Shown in pieces: positions 52,651-62,102 of a stretch of DNA of 64,000 nt. The notes under the pieces are model-generated. The model made no database searches. It had not been told where the DNA came from and saw only the letters and a list, made by a program, of their open reading frames with translations. Source of the DNA: Bradyrhizobium sp. cir1 (lineage in GTDB: Bacteria; Pseudomonadota; Alphaproteobacteria; Rhizobiales; Xanthobacteraceae); the NCBI RefSeq assembly GCF_014198245.1, contig NZ_JACIHE010000002.1:710275-774274 (forward strand), given 5' to 3'. The position numbers and the translations under genes were made by a program. Position 1 is the stretch's first letter; each line of letters opens with the position of its first letter.

Positions 52651-53904
52651 CGCCTCGGGGAAGCAGTCATAGATCAGCGCGTTGAACGCGGGCGTGATGC
52701 GGCTGCGCTCGTTCTGGGTCTGCTGCATCATGAGGTAGACCATGTCGAGCTTGGGATCGACGCCGAAATAGGTGCCGCTGCCACTGTCCCATTTCAACTC
52801 GCCGAGCGAGCCCGGCGGCGGTGGTTTTGCGTTGCCGGGATCGGTCCGCACCGCAAGGCCGTAGCCGTAGCCGTAGCCGTCGCCGGGAAAATAGAAATAG
52901 TCTCGCCCGACACCGGAGCCCGGCCCGACGTGATCGGTCGTCATCGCCTTGAAGGCGGCCGGGCTCAGATAGCGCTTGCCCTCGAACTCGCCGCCGTTGA
53001 GCAGCATTTGCGAGAAGCGCTGATAGTCGGTGATGGTCGAGAGCAGGCCGCCGCCGCCGGACTGCCATTCGGGATGATCGAGGCGGTCACGCTCGCCGGC
53101 GAGCAGGATGAAATCGTTCGGCAATGGCCGCGCCATCCGCACCAGCTCGTCCTCCGTCGCCAGTGCGAATTTGGTGCTGCTCATCCCGAGCGGATCGAGG
53201 ATGCGTGCTTTCAGGAAGTCGTACAGCGTCTGGCCCGAGATGATCTCGATGATGGCGCCGAGCACGTCGGTGGAATGGCCATAGCGCCACAGCGTTCCCG
53301 GCTGCCGCGCCAGCGGCAGCTTTGCGATGCGATCGGCGAATTCCCTGTTGTTGAACTGGCCCTCGAAAATATTGGCGGCCTTGTAGGCCTGCTCGACCCA
53401 TTTGCCGCCGATATAGTCGTAGCTGATGCCCGAGGTGTGTCGCAGCAGATCCTCGATGTTGACAGGACGGACCGGTGGCACGAGGTCGAGCTCCAGCTTG
53501 CCGTCCGGCTCGGTGACCTCGAGGCCCACCATGGTGTCGGCAAAGAGCGGGACGTATTTCGACGCGGGATCGGTGAGCGCGAGCTTGCCCTCGTCGATCA
53601 GCATCATCGCGCCGAGGCACGTGATCGGCTTGGTCATCGAGTGGAGGGCGAAGATCGTGTCGGGCGTCATGGCGAGGCCGGTCCTGGTGTCGCGCACGCC
53701 GAAGGTCTTGAGGTAAACCTGCTTGCCGTGCTGCTGGACCAGGATGACGGCGCCCGGCAGCCGGCCGCTTCTCACCTCGTTGTCGAAATAGGCGGTGATG
53801 CGGTCGAGCCCGTCGGGCGAGGGAGCAGGGATGTCCGCGGCGCGGCTTCGCGCCATTGCGCCGGCGAGCAGTGCGGCCCCGACCAGAAATTCACGACGCT
53901 TCAT
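52636..53904 (-). CDS. Serine hydrolase, class C beta-lactamase-like
   Basis: A 422-residue exported protein. The signal is MKRREFLVGAALLAGAMA (Tat-like KRREF). The SxxK motif is SMTK (about residue 90), the second motif is YGH (in RYGHSTDV) instead of the classic YxN, and the third region carries WDSGSGTYFG. This pattern belongs to the EstB/penicillin-binding-like esterases and D-aminopeptidases, not to antibiotic-resistance AmpC enzymes. It is probably an envelope esterase or peptidase. The ATG at 53904 starts the signal. Confidence 0.9.
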   Translation of the reverse strand: MKRREFLVGAALLAGAMARSRAADIPAPSPDGLDRITAYFDNEVRSGRLPGAVILVQQHGKQVYLKTFGVRDTRTGLAMTPDTIFALHSMTKPITCLGAMMLIDEGKLALTDPASKYVPLFADTMVGLEVTEPDGKLELDLVPPVRPVNIEDLLRHTSGISYDYIGGKWVEQAYKAANIFEGQFNNREFADRIAKLPLARQPGTLWRYGHSTDVLGAIIEIISGQTLYDFLKARILDPLGMSSTKFALATEDELVRMARPLPNDFILLAGERDRLDHPEWQSGGGGLLSTITDYQRFSQMLLNGGEFEGKRYLSPAAFKAMTTDHVGPGSGVGRDYFYFPGDGYGYGYGLAVRTDPGNAKPPPPGSLGELKWDSGSGTYFGVDPKLDMVYLMMQQTQNERSRITPAFNALIYDCFPEALRRP

Positions 53905-54096
53905 CCGGGCTTCCTCCCTCGGCGGGATCAAAGCCGCAAGATGCCGAAGGCGTCAACAAGCCATCGATTGAAAATCGCGTCACGATTTCCGAAAGGAACG
54001 ATCGCGGACGATCCACGCTGGGCTTCGTCCGCTTACCCGACAAGGCGCCGCTTCTCGTCCGGCTTGTGGCCGTATGGCGCAATTGGACGGATTCGA

Positions 54097-55569
54097 CTAC
54101 ATGGCACGAACGCTCGCGAGGAATTTATCGACCTGGACTTCCAGCTCGGATGCATTCCTGGCGAGGCTGCCCGAGGCGGTCAGAACATTCCCCGCTGCGT
54201 CGCTGGTTTCGCCGACGGCCTGATTGGTGCTGCTGATGTTGGTCGTCACCTCCTTGGTGGCCGCGGCTTGCTCTTCCACGGCGCTCGCGATGGCCGTGCT
54301 GATCTCGCTGATCCGGTTGATGGTCTGGGAAATCGCCTTCAGCGCCCCGGCCGTGTTGCCTGTCGCGGATTGCATCTCGTTGATCTGGGCGCCGATGTCC
54401 TCGGTTGCCTTGGCGGTCTGGCTGGCAAGTGCCTTCACCTCCGATGCGACGACGGCGAAGCCCCTGCCGGCCTCGCCGGCGCGCGCGGATTCGATCGTCG
54501 CATTGAGTGCGAGAAGGTTGGTCTGACCGGCAATCTGGCTAATGAGCGCCACCACGTCGCCGATCTTCTGTGCCATTGTCACGAGGCCGGAGACCAGTCG
54601 ATCGGACTTTTCGGCCTCCTCGACCGCGGCCCTTGCGACCTTGCTCGCCTCGGCGACTTGCCTGCTGATCTCGTTGACCGAGGAGGAGAGCTGCTCGGAA
54701 GCCGATGCCGCCCCCGCGGATCGCTGGCTGACAAATTCGGCGGTGGAGGACAGCGATTGCGCCGTCGCCTGCATCTCGGAAGAAGCCGAAGCCAGTGTGC
54801 CCACCAGGCTCTTCACGTCTCGTTCAAAGTCATCCGCAAGCCGCACATTGGCCGTGACGACGGACCAGTTGAGCATCGCTCCGGTGTAGCTGCCTTTCCT
54901 GTCGAACAGGGGCGAAACGCGCAGGTCGAGCGTCTCGGGTCCAAGCTTGATCTTGGCCGCGTGGGGCAGCCGGGTCGGGTCGCCGACGATCCGGCGCTGG
55001 TGCTGTGGGTTCTTGTGGAAGATGTCGAACGACTTGCCGACCAGTTCGTCCGGGGCGACCGGAAGCAGATGTTTCAGAGGCGCGAGAGTCTTGACACTGG
55101 TCTTGTTGACGTAGGTGATATTGAAATCGGTGTCGCACATCATGATATTGAGCGGCATGTTGTCGAGCATCTGCAATTGGTGTTCGGTCTCGGCTTCGAG
55201 CTTGGCCTTCTCGGTCGCAAGCTCCCAGGTCAGCATCGGGCCGGTGTAGCGGCCGCGCGCATCGATCATGGCGGTAACCGTGAGATCGAGCGTCTCGCCG
55301 CCAATCGTGATGCGGGCGCGGTGCGGAAGGTTTTTTGGATCGGACAGAAGTCGTCGCTGGTGCTCGGGGTTCTTGTGGAAGATGTCGATCGATTGGCCGA
55401 TCAAGGCGTCGACTTTGACGGGCAGCACGTGTTCGATTTTCTTGAGGTTGTTCCTGGTGGACTCGTTCAGATAGACGATCTTGAAATCGGTCATCTCGCA
55501 GATCATTACGCTGATCGGCATCCGATCGAGCAGACCGAACGAGCTGTCAGATTTGAAACGGGAAAGCAT
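54097..55569 (-). CDS. Cytoplasmic methyl-accepting chemotaxis protein with two PAS domains
   Basis: A 490-residue chemoreceptor without transmembrane segments. Two tandem PAS-like domains (about 12-118 and 130-240) share near-identical cores: DIFHKNPEHQRRLL and DIFHKNPQHQRRIV, followed by LPHxAKI-type strands. The MCP signalling domain covers about 250-480, with the hairpin-tip region ISQIAGQTNLLALNATIESARAGEAGRG. It should sense an internal signal and control CheA kinase in the cytoplasm. No HAMP domain is seen. Confidence 0.94.
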   Translation of the reverse strand: MLSRFKSDSSFGLLDRMPISVMICEMTDFKIVYLNESTRNNLKKIEHVLPVKVDALIGQSIDIFHKNPEHQRRLLSDPKNLPHRARITIGGETLDLTVTAMIDARGRYTGPMLTWELATEKAKLEAETEHQLQMLDNMPLNIMMCDTDFNITYVNKTSVKTLAPLKHLLPVAPDELVGKSFDIFHKNPQHQRRIVGDPTRLPHAAKIKLGPETLDLRVSPLFDRKGSYTGAMLNWSVVTANVRLADDFERDVKSLVGTLASASSEMQATAQSLSSTAEFVSQRSAGAASASEQLSSSVNEISRQVAEASKVARAAVEEAEKSDRLVSGLVTMAQKIGDVVALISQIAGQTNLLALNATIESARAGEAGRGFAVVASEVKALASQTAKATEDIGAQINEMQSATGNTAGALKAISQTINRISEISTAIASAVEEQAAATKEVTTNISSTNQAVGETSDAAGNVLTASGSLARNASELEVQVDKFLASVRAM

Positions 55570-55706
55570 GCTAAGACCCCCAATTGAGAATGTTCAAAGT
55601 TAAGATGGCATCGGGCCAGGACTGGCCCATTTCCGAAACGCGGAATGACGCAGACACAACTGCTACAATGATCGCGCAATCCCTGAGCCGGATTGCGCCA
55701 ACTCGA

Positions 55707-57377
55707 TCAGTTGACGAGCACCGCCCCGTCGCAGCGCACGCCGGAAACCCATACGTCCGCTTGCCCAATTCCGACGCCGAGTGCGGCAAGCGTGGCTGCG
55801 AGTATCTGGTCGATCGAGCCCGTGGCGGCGGAGAGGATATTGGCGACCGTCGAGCCGGCGCCGGGCAGCGGCAGCGCGAGGGGACCGGTCGTGACGGTCA
55901 AGCTCATGTCCCTGAGCAGGCTCGACATCAACGAAGAGGTGAAATTTGTCGTCGTGACTGTCTTGATTGTCTGTGCCTGAATGTCGGCGTAGCTGAAGTC
56001 GACCTGCTTAGCCGTGGTATTGCTGATTTCAGCATGAGCGCGGCCGGTGACGGTTACGCCGGATATGTTGACCAATGTGGCGGGCGGAGGATTGGGCTTG
56101 GTCCTGAAATTGTTCATGTCGGCCATTGAAACGTTGCCGACCCAGGCATCGACGACACCCGGAGTGACGCCGAGCGTTACGGTCGAACTGCTGATGTCGG
56201 GCCGCCCGCAGGAGATGCCGGACAGCGTCGCTGTACCCGCTGCCACCTCGACATAAATCGGCAGATTGACAGAAGGAATGCCGCCGCTGCCGGCGAGCTG
56301 GATCGTGATCAGGACGCGCGTCTGGGCCGTGTGGACGCTCGCGCCCTGCGCACCGACGGCGAACCAGCCCGAGCCCACGGGATGTTCGCCGACCGTGGCG
56401 ACCACTGAAACCTGCGTGATCCCCGGCAGGTTGAGGTTCAAGCTGGTTGCGATCTGATGATCTCCATTCGCAACGGCGGCAGTGCCGGATAGCAAGCTCA
56501 AGAGCGAAAGGCTGACTCCGACCTTCGGCTTCTGGCCAATTGCGAGGCTGCCGTAAGGCCCAAGATCCAGGAGCGATCCCGGAGCAATCCGGGTTGACTG
56601 TCCCGATATGGCCTGGGCGATGCTCGACAAGGTGATGGTGGCCGCGTTGTTGCCATTGGCGGCCTGTTGCGTCGTCAGCATTGCCCCGATGAGATCGGCC
56701 ATCTTGACGTTGCTGGTCAGGACATTGTCGTAGGTCGGGCCAGTCACATTGGCCCGCGTGGCGACCGCAGAGAGGAAATCGAGCGCGTCGATGCGCGCGT
56801 TCGCGAGCGCCTGATAGTCCATTGCCGTGAGCGAAAGGTTTGTGCCCAGCATTGATCCAAGCACGGCGTTGAGCAGCCCGCCGTTGACCGCAAGGAGGCG
56901 TGAGCCGATCGCGAACGAAGCGAGGGCCGTGCTCGATGCCGTTGCTGTCGTCCTGATCGTGTATTGGCTCGAACCGGTGATGTAACGGGCGAAGTAAAGC
57001 GGTGTCTTTGTTTCGAGAGTGACCCGTGCGGCCGTCGCAGCTCCGGTTGCCGGCGTGACGAAGCGCCTCTCCGGCGCTACGGCAGCGTTGGCGGTGTAAT
57101 TTCCAAGCTCGACGCCGACCAGCGCGTTCGCCGGATAGTTGTTGCGCACGACGGTCGCAGAGGCGGCATTCGTCGCGTTGTTCAAATTGCCGGCAGCGAC
57201 GATCGCTGCAAGGTCCGCTGCGCTCTGGGCCTTGCGCCTGTCGGCGAAGATCGCGCCGAGATCCACGCCAAGCGCGGCGAAGCCGATGACCAGGGTCATG
57301 ACGATCGCTCCCATGATCGCAACGTTGCCACGATCGTCGGAGATAAACCGGCGCAGGAGGTGCTGTGCCAATTTCAT
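55707..57377 (-). CDS. TadG-family pilus assembly protein
   Basis: A 556-residue protein. The N-terminus matches TadG: DDRGNVAIMGAIVMTLVIGFAALGVDLGAIFADRRKAQSAADLAAI, a cleavable or anchoring prepilin-like helix. The rest is a long periplasmic, Ser/Thr/Val-rich region with a likely disulfide pair (Cys in ISCGRPD and in GVRCDG). Tad proteins build Flp pili used for surface attachment. The ATG at 57377 begins a single base after the stop of the upstream gene, with GGAGGG in front, so the two genes are translationally close. Confidence 0.88.
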   Translation of the reverse strand: MKLAQHLLRRFISDDRGNVAIMGAIVMTLVIGFAALGVDLGAIFADRRKAQSAADLAAIVAAGNLNNATNAASATVVRNNYPANALVGVELGNYTANAAVAPERRFVTPATGAATAARVTLETKTPLYFARYITGSSQYTIRTTATASSTALASFAIGSRLLAVNGGLLNAVLGSMLGTNLSLTAMDYQALANARIDALDFLSAVATRANVTGPTYDNVLTSNVKMADLIGAMLTTQQAANGNNAATITLSSIAQAISGQSTRIAPGSLLDLGPYGSLAIGQKPKVGVSLSLLSLLSGTAAVANGDHQIATSLNLNLPGITQVSVVATVGEHPVGSGWFAVGAQGASVHTAQTRVLITIQLAGSGGIPSVNLPIYVEVAAGTATLSGISCGRPDISSSTVTLGVTPGVVDAWVGNVSMADMNNFRTKPNPPPATLVNISGVTVTGRAHAEISNTTAKQVDFSYADIQAQTIKTVTTTNFTSSLMSSLLRDMSLTVTTGPLALPLPGAGSTVANILSAATGSIDQILAATLAALGVGIGQADVWVSGVRCDGAVLVN

Positions 57378-57378
57378 C

Positions 57379-57792
57379 CTAGAACCCTCCATAGGGAATG
57401 GCGGCGGAGCGAACGATCGTGGAGGCGGGAGCAGGCGCGAGTGGAAGTGCGAAGACGATGCTGGCCGACGCATCATATGTCACGGTCACCACGTACACGT
57501 TCGCAGAGTTGCTCGATGGAGCGGCGCTGACGACAAGTTTGTCTGGATCCAGCAGCGGGTAGGTCGAGGCGTGGGCGGAGACGTAGCCGGTCGCAAGCGT
57601 GTTGCGCTCGCTGTCGGAGATGCCGGCGACGGAGGAGCGGGCCGCTTCCGCGGCAAGCTGCTGGACCCCGTGAACCATCGTCAGATAGCCGCCGAAGATC
57701 ACGATCCCAAACAGCATCAATAAAAAGAGCGGCGTGATCAGCGCGAATTCGACGGCGGAAGCACCGCGCAGGCAGAGCACGAATCGAAGCAT
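57379..57792 (-). CDS. TadE-like pilus assembly protein
   Basis: A 137-residue protein with the TadE signature: RGASAVEFALITPLFLLMLFGIVIFGGYLTMVHGVQQLAAEAARSSVAG. The hydrophobic helix with Glu at position 5 of the segment is the prepilin-peptidase-like site. The C-terminal half (DPDKLVVSAAPSS, VYVVTVTYDAS) is periplasmic. It is the first gene of the two-gene unit with TadG; no tad secretion ATPase or prepilin gene is in the window. Confidence 0.9.
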   Translation of the reverse strand: MLRFVLCLRGASAVEFALITPLFLLMLFGIVIFGGYLTMVHGVQQLAAEAARSSVAGISDSERNTLATGYVSAHASTYPLLDPDKLVVSAAPSSNSANVYVVTVTYDASASIVFALPLAPAPASTIVRSAAIPYGGF

Positions 57793-57893
57793 GTCGACCT
57801 CAACCCCTTGTTGTGGTCGAGGATGGGGGCTAGCTCGTTACGGGTTATTGTACGGATCGTTCCGCAAATCTGCGGGCGCCATTGCGGGCTTTA

Positions 57894-57916
57894 GGCCCCA
57901 AAAAATTTATGGGGCC
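57894..57916. terminator. Stem-loop in the TadE/LysR divergent gap
   Basis: GGCCCCA (57894-57900) pairs with TGGGGCC (57910-57916) around an A-rich loop of 9 bases. It lies between the two divergent genes and could influence either transcript's 5' end; as a terminator it is weak. Confidence 0.4.
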
Positions 57917-58007
57917 ATAAAGTATTGCTTTAGATCAACATTTCAGAATTGGAGTGTGTCTAACGGGAACAACTTCTAGTTAATCACTTTTAGGGAGAAT
58001 TAATTAG

Positions 58008-58871
58008 ATGAATCAACGCAGGGGGTACGTAAATATTCCTACGGAAATCGTGCGCACTGCGATTGCGATCTCCGAGACCGGAAGCCTGTCGAAGGCCGGT
58101 GAACTGTTGGGCCTGAGCCAGCCGGCGATCAGTTCCCAGATGAAGAGGCTTCAGAATTTGGTGGGCGGACCGTTGTTCGAGCGGACCTCAACCGGTACGG
58201 CCCTCAGCGATCTCGGCAGGATTGCGCTGCAACAAGCCAGGCGCATGATCGAGGCGAATGACCAGTTGCTGAGACTGTCCGGCAATACCGATCGGTCGCA
58301 GCCGGTCAGGCTGGGGCTCAATTCGCTCTTCGCGACCGATTTCTTCAAGGCGCAACAATCTTCGGGCAGTCTTTCCGGCATTTTCGTCCAGGTCGATCAG
58401 TCCGGTACCCTCGCTAAAGCCTTGATCGAGGGATATCTCGACATCGCCTGCATATTTGATCAACAGCGCATGGATGGCGATATCCGCCAAATGATCGTGG
58501 CGGGAATTGAAGAGCCGCTCGTCTGGATCAGGGCGAAGCAGATCGTGGTGAGTCCGGGATCTCCCATCCCGATCCTGACGTGGCCTGGCGACGATTGGAT
58601 GGTGCGAACGCTCGAACGTCACGAGATTTCATACAAGATCGTCTTCAACAGTCCGGATTTTGAGGTCAAGCTGCGAGCCGTGGAAGCCGGCATGGGATTC
58701 ACCGCCGTGCCTGCCAGCAAGGTGCCCGGCACGGTGGTCGTCGCCAAGGACTATTATCTTCCCGAGTTGCCGACCATACGCCGGATTATGTGCGTTCGCG
58801 CGAGTCTCAACAACGCGCGTGTGGCGGAACTCACGAAGCGGCTGGCATCGTTGTTCTTCGAGCCGAGATGA
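58008..58871 (+). CDS. LysR family transcriptional regulator
   Basis: A 287-residue LysR-type regulator. HTH at about 8-68 (EIVRTAIAISETGSLSKAGELLGLSQPAISSQMKRLQNLVGGPLFERT), effector domain from about 95 to 285. It is divergently placed from the tadE-tadG pair with a 215-base AT-richer gap between, so it may control those genes. GGGAG lies 10 bases before the ATG at 58008. The AT-rich 5' gap and weak GC of the start suggest a different base composition from neighbours. Confidence 0.92.
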   Translation: MNQRRGYVNIPTEIVRTAIAISETGSLSKAGELLGLSQPAISSQMKRLQNLVGGPLFERTSTGTALSDLGRIALQQARRMIEANDQLLRLSGNTDRSQPVRLGLNSLFATDFFKAQQSSGSLSGIFVQVDQSGTLAKALIEGYLDIACIFDQQRMDGDIRQMIVAGIEEPLVWIRAKQIVVSPGSPIPILTWPGDDWMVRTLERHEISYKIVFNSPDFEVKLRAVEAGMGFTAVPASKVPGTVVVAKDYYLPELPTIRRIMCVRASLNNARVAELTKRLASLFFEPR

Positions 58872-58905
58872 GATCTTCAGCCCTCGTGGCGCGAGCTATC
58901 CGGGC

Positions 58906-59469
58906 CTAGAATCTGGTCACGATATCGGACAGAGTGGGGCGCGGACGGTCCTCGCTGGGCTTGGTCGGCGTGCCGATATGGACAAAGCCGGCGAGCTTCT
59001 CGTCCGGCTTGAGGCCGAGGCCGTCAAGCACGTCGCGATCGAAGGCGAACCAGCCGGTCAGCCAGCAGGCGCCGTAGCCGAGCGCGGTCGCAGCCGTGAC
59101 GATGTTCATGGCGCTGGCGCCCGCCGACAATTCCTGCTCGAAGGCCGGCACCTTCGGATGCGGCTTGGTGAAGCTGACGATGCCGATCACGAGCGGCGCG
59201 TCCATGAGGCGCTTGCGCTCGGTCTCGACGTCGGCGGCCGGCGCGCCGGGATTCTTGCGGGCAAAGACCTTCGCGATCACCTCGCCGGCGCGCCGGCGGG
59301 CGTCGCCCTCGAAGATGATGAAGCGCCAGGGCGCGAGCTTGCCGTGATCGGGCACACGCGCGCCGATGGTGAGGATCGTCTCGAGTTCGGCCGCCGACGG
59401 GCCGGGTGCGGTCATCTCGCGCGGCTTGACCGAGCGGCGGGACTTCAGGAGTTCGATGGCGTCGGGCAC
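58906..59469 (-). CDS. Nitroreductase family protein
   Basis: A 187-residue FMN-dependent nitroreductase. The family start LLKSRRSVKPREM binds FMN (Arg-Arg-Ser), followed by ILTIGARVPDHGKLAPWRF and LGYGACWLTGWFAFD. The enzymes reduce nitro compounds, quinones or flavins with NAD(P)H. The GTG at 59469 follows GAGGA; upstream in-frame sequence has no family features. It ends 35 bases from the convergent LysR gene. Confidence 0.9.
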   Translation of the reverse strand: MPDAIELLKSRRSVKPREMTAPGPSAAELETILTIGARVPDHGKLAPWRFIIFEGDARRRAGEVIAKVFARKNPGAPAADVETERKRLMDAPLVIGIVSFTKPHPKVPAFEQELSAGASAMNIVTAATALGYGACWLTGWFAFDRDVLDGLGLKPDEKLAGFVHIGTPTKPSEDRPRPTLSDIVTRF

Positions 59470-59561
59470 GGGGAGGTCCTCTTCAGCTGGTCGTCGGGCG
59501 TGCCATGCTGAGATAAGCATGCACGCCCGCAACCGGAAGCGAATTTAGATCGATTTCAGGC

Positions 59562-61604
59562 TCAGACGATGCCACGCGCCCGCTTGACGTCCGGCGGCGT
59601 CGCCTCGTCGACCAGCGCGGCGATGGCCTCGGCCGTCGACATCACCTTCTGGCCGTCGCTGCCGAGACGGCGGACGGAGACCGAATGCGTCTCGGCCTCC
59701 TTCTTGCCGACCACGAGCAGCGCCGGGATCTTGGCCAGCGAGTGCTCGCGAACCTTGTAGTTGATCTTTTCGTTGCGCAGGTCGATCTCGACCCGCAGCC
59801 CGGCGCGCCGCGCCTGCTCCAGGACCTGCTTGGCGTACTCGTCGCCTTCCGAGGTGATGGTCGTGACCACCGCCTGCACCGGCGAGAGCCAGAGCGGGAA
59901 GTTGCCGGCATAGTGCTCGATCAGGATGCCGATGTAGCGCTCCATCGAGCCGCAGATCGCGCGATGCACCATGACAGGCGGCTTCTTGCCGCCGTCATGG
60001 TCGATGTAGAACGCACCGAACCGCTCCGGCAGGTTGAAGTCGACCTGCGTGGTGCCGCACTGCCAGTCGCGGCCGATGGCGTCGCGCAGCACGTATTCGA
60101 ACTTCGGCCCGTAGAAGGCGCCTTCGCCCGGGTTGATCTCGGTCTTGATGTGATTGTTCTGCGACTGGATCTCGCGCAGCACGGTCGCCATCACGCGTTC
60201 GGCGTGATCCCACATCGCGTCGGTGCCGACGCGCTTGTCGGGGCGGGTCGACAGCTTCACCGTGAGGTCGCCGGTGAAGCCGAAATCCGCGTAGGTCGAC
60301 AGGATGAGATCGTTGATCTTCAGGCACTCTTCGGCGAGCTGGTCCTCGGTGCAGAAAATGTGCGCGTCATCCTGGGTGAAACCGCGCACGCGCATCAGGC
60401 CGTGCATGGCCCCGGACGGCTCGTAGCGATGCACCACGCCGAATTCGGCGAGGCGCAAGGGCAGGTCGCGGTAGCTCTTCAGGCCGTGCTTGAAGATCTG
60501 GACATGGCCCGGGCAGTTCATCGGCTTCAGCGCAAACCAGCGCTTGTCCTCGGCCTCGTCACCGGCCGACTGCGCCGCGAACATGTTCTCGCGGTACCAG
60601 CCCCAATGGCCCGAGGTCTCCCACAGCACCTTGTCGAGGATCTGCGGTGCGTTGACCTCGCTGTAGTCGCCGGTCAGGCGGCGCCGCATATAGGCGATCA
60701 GCTGCTGGAAGATGGTCCAGCCCTTCGGGTGCCAGAACACGACGCCCGGACCTTCCTCCTGGAAGTGGAAGAGGTCGAGCTCGCGCCCGAGCTTGCGATG
60801 GTCGCGCTTCTCGGCTTCCTCGATCTGCTTCAGATAGGCGTCGAGGTCCTCCTGCTTGGCGAAGGCCGTGCCGTAGATGCGGGTCAGCATCGGGTTGTTG
60901 CTGTCGCCGCGCCAATAGGCGCCGGCCACCTTCATCAGCTTGAAGGCGTTGCCGACCTTGCCGGTCGTGGTCATGTGCGGGCCGCGGCACAGGTCGAACC
61001 AGTCGCCCTGGTAGTAGATCTTGATCGGCTCGGTGCCGGGAATGGCGTCGACCAGCTCGACCTTGAACGCCTCGCCCTTGTCGCGGAACACCTGCTTGGT
61101 CTTCTCGCGGTCCCAGACTTCCTTGGTGAAGGGTTTGTCGCGCGCGATGATCTCGCGCATCTTCTTCTCGATCGCGGCAAAGTCTTCCGGCGTGAATGGC
61201 TCGTTGCGGAAGAAGTCGTAATAGAAGCCGTTCTCGATCACGGGGCCGATGGTGACCTGGGTGCCCGGCCACAGCGTCTGCACGGCTTCCGCCAGCACGT
61301 GCGCGCAGTCGTGGCGGATCAATTCCAGCGCGCGCGGGTCGTCGCGATTGACGAGCTCGATCCTGGCGTCGGCCTCGATGGGATCGTTGAGATCGGCGAG
61401 CGCGCCGTCGAGCGCCATCGCAACCGTGCGCTTGGCCAGCGACGGCGAGATGCCCTTGGCGATATCGAGGCCGGTGATGCCCTTGTCGAACTGGCGCTGG
61501 GCGCCGTCTGGAAAGGTGAGGGTGACTTTGGGAGCGGGGGTCACGGGCTTTAGATTGGAGAGGCTGTATTGGAAGCCGGACTCGGATTTGGGCTGGTCGG
61601 TCAT
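59562..61604 (-). CDS. thrS: Threonine-tRNA ligase
   Basis: A 680-residue ThrRS with the full set of domains: TGS (about 25-90), editing domain (SAD, about 95-250), catalytic core (about 270-560) with the zinc/class II motifs [36 protein letters not shown] and the motif 3 region [15 protein letters not shown], and anticodon-binding domain (about 565-680). It charges tRNA-Thr with threonine in the cytoplasm. A short N-terminal extension of about 20 residues precedes the TGS domain. Its stop is at 59562. Confidence 0.98.
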   Translation of the reverse strand: MTDQPKSESGFQYSLSNLKPVTPAPKVTLTFPDGAQRQFDKGITGLDIAKGISPSLAKRTVAMALDGALADLNDPIEADARIELVNRDDPRALELIRHDCAHVLAEAVQTLWPGTQVTIGPVIENGFYYDFFRNEPFTPEDFAAIEKKMREIIARDKPFTKEVWDREKTKQVFRDKGEAFKVELVDAIPGTEPIKIYYQGDWFDLCRGPHMTTTGKVGNAFKLMKVAGAYWRGDSNNPMLTRIYGTAFAKQEDLDAYLKQIEEAEKRDHRKLGRELDLFHFQEEGPGVVFWHPKGWTIFQQLIAYMRRRLTGDYSEVNAPQILDKVLWETSGHWGWYRENMFAAQSAGDEAEDKRWFALKPMNCPGHVQIFKHGLKSYRDLPLRLAEFGVVHRYEPSGAMHGLMRVRGFTQDDAHIFCTEDQLAEECLKINDLILSTYADFGFTGDLTVKLSTRPDKRVGTDAMWDHAERVMATVLREIQSQNNHIKTEINPGEGAFYGPKFEYVLRDAIGRDWQCGTTQVDFNLPERFGAFYIDHDGGKKPPVMVHRAICGSMERYIGILIEHYAGNFPLWLSPVQAVVTTITSEGDEYAKQVLEQARRAGLRVEIDLRNEKINYKVREHSLAKIPALLVVGKKEAETHSVSVRRLGSDGQKVMSTAEAIAALVDEATPPDVKRARGIV

Positions 61605-61814
61605 GCGTTTCTCCTGAGGCTCACTCCTGCGAACGAGCGCAGGTAAGCGGGAACGAGCGATATATCAGGGGATTCGGCCTGTGCAATCCGGCATTTCCAA
61701 GAAAAGGGAATGTGACGCATCATCCGGGGCGCTCGGGCCCCAGTCGCGCCCAAATATGCCATATCGCGCGATCAGACCTGCCCGGTCGGTCTGGCTGCGG
61801 CAGGCGGGGCGGAT

Positions 61815-62060
61815 CTATCGGGATGGTGGCTTCAGGACCTTTTCGCGCGTCTTGGGCGGAGGCGTAGACGTCTCCTCCGTTACCTTCCAGCCCTCGGCGT
61901 CGCCAAGGGCCTTGCTGATTGCCCGCGGCGCGCCAGCGACCAGCAGCATATTCGGTTGTTGTTCTACGATCTCGACGCCTCCGGCGCGCAAGCGCTTTAC
62001 GATGCTCTCGGACGCTTCGGATTTGGGATCGGCACGAAAGACCACGGTGCGTTCGCTCAT
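61815..62060 (-). CDS. Small protein resembling a free-standing I9 propeptide
   Basis: An 81-residue protein whose order of elements (RTVVFRAD strand, ESIVKRLRAGG helix, VEIVEQQP and MLLVAG strands, ISKALGD helix, WKVTEE strand) fits the ferredoxin-like I9 fold, in which a propeptide folds and inhibits subtilases. The C-terminus (TREKVLKPPSR) is basic. It starts 42 bases after the stop of the subtilase gene, on the same strand, so they form an operon. The function as inhibitor or folding helper is inference from fold and context. Confidence 0.6.
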   Translation of the reverse strand: MSERTVVFRADPKSEASESIVKRLRAGGVEIVEQQPNMLLVAGAPRAISKALGDAEGWKVTEETSTPPPKTREKVLKPPSR

Positions 62061-62102
62061 CGCTTGCCATCCGTCGATGTGCCGGTCCCTCCGAGCGCCG
62101 TC

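Noticed and set aside
52636..53904. Antibiotic-resistance beta-lactamase
   Set aside because: The YxN motif is YGH and the third motif differs from KTG, a pattern of esterase/peptidase members of the fold.
52930..55587. 885-codon plus-strand frame across the serine hydrolase and chemoreceptor genes
   Set aside because: Antisense to two well-supported genes with complete family motifs; the frame stays open because of codon bias.
59685..61553. 622-codon plus-strand frame across thrS
   Set aside because: Antisense to thrS; same reason as above.
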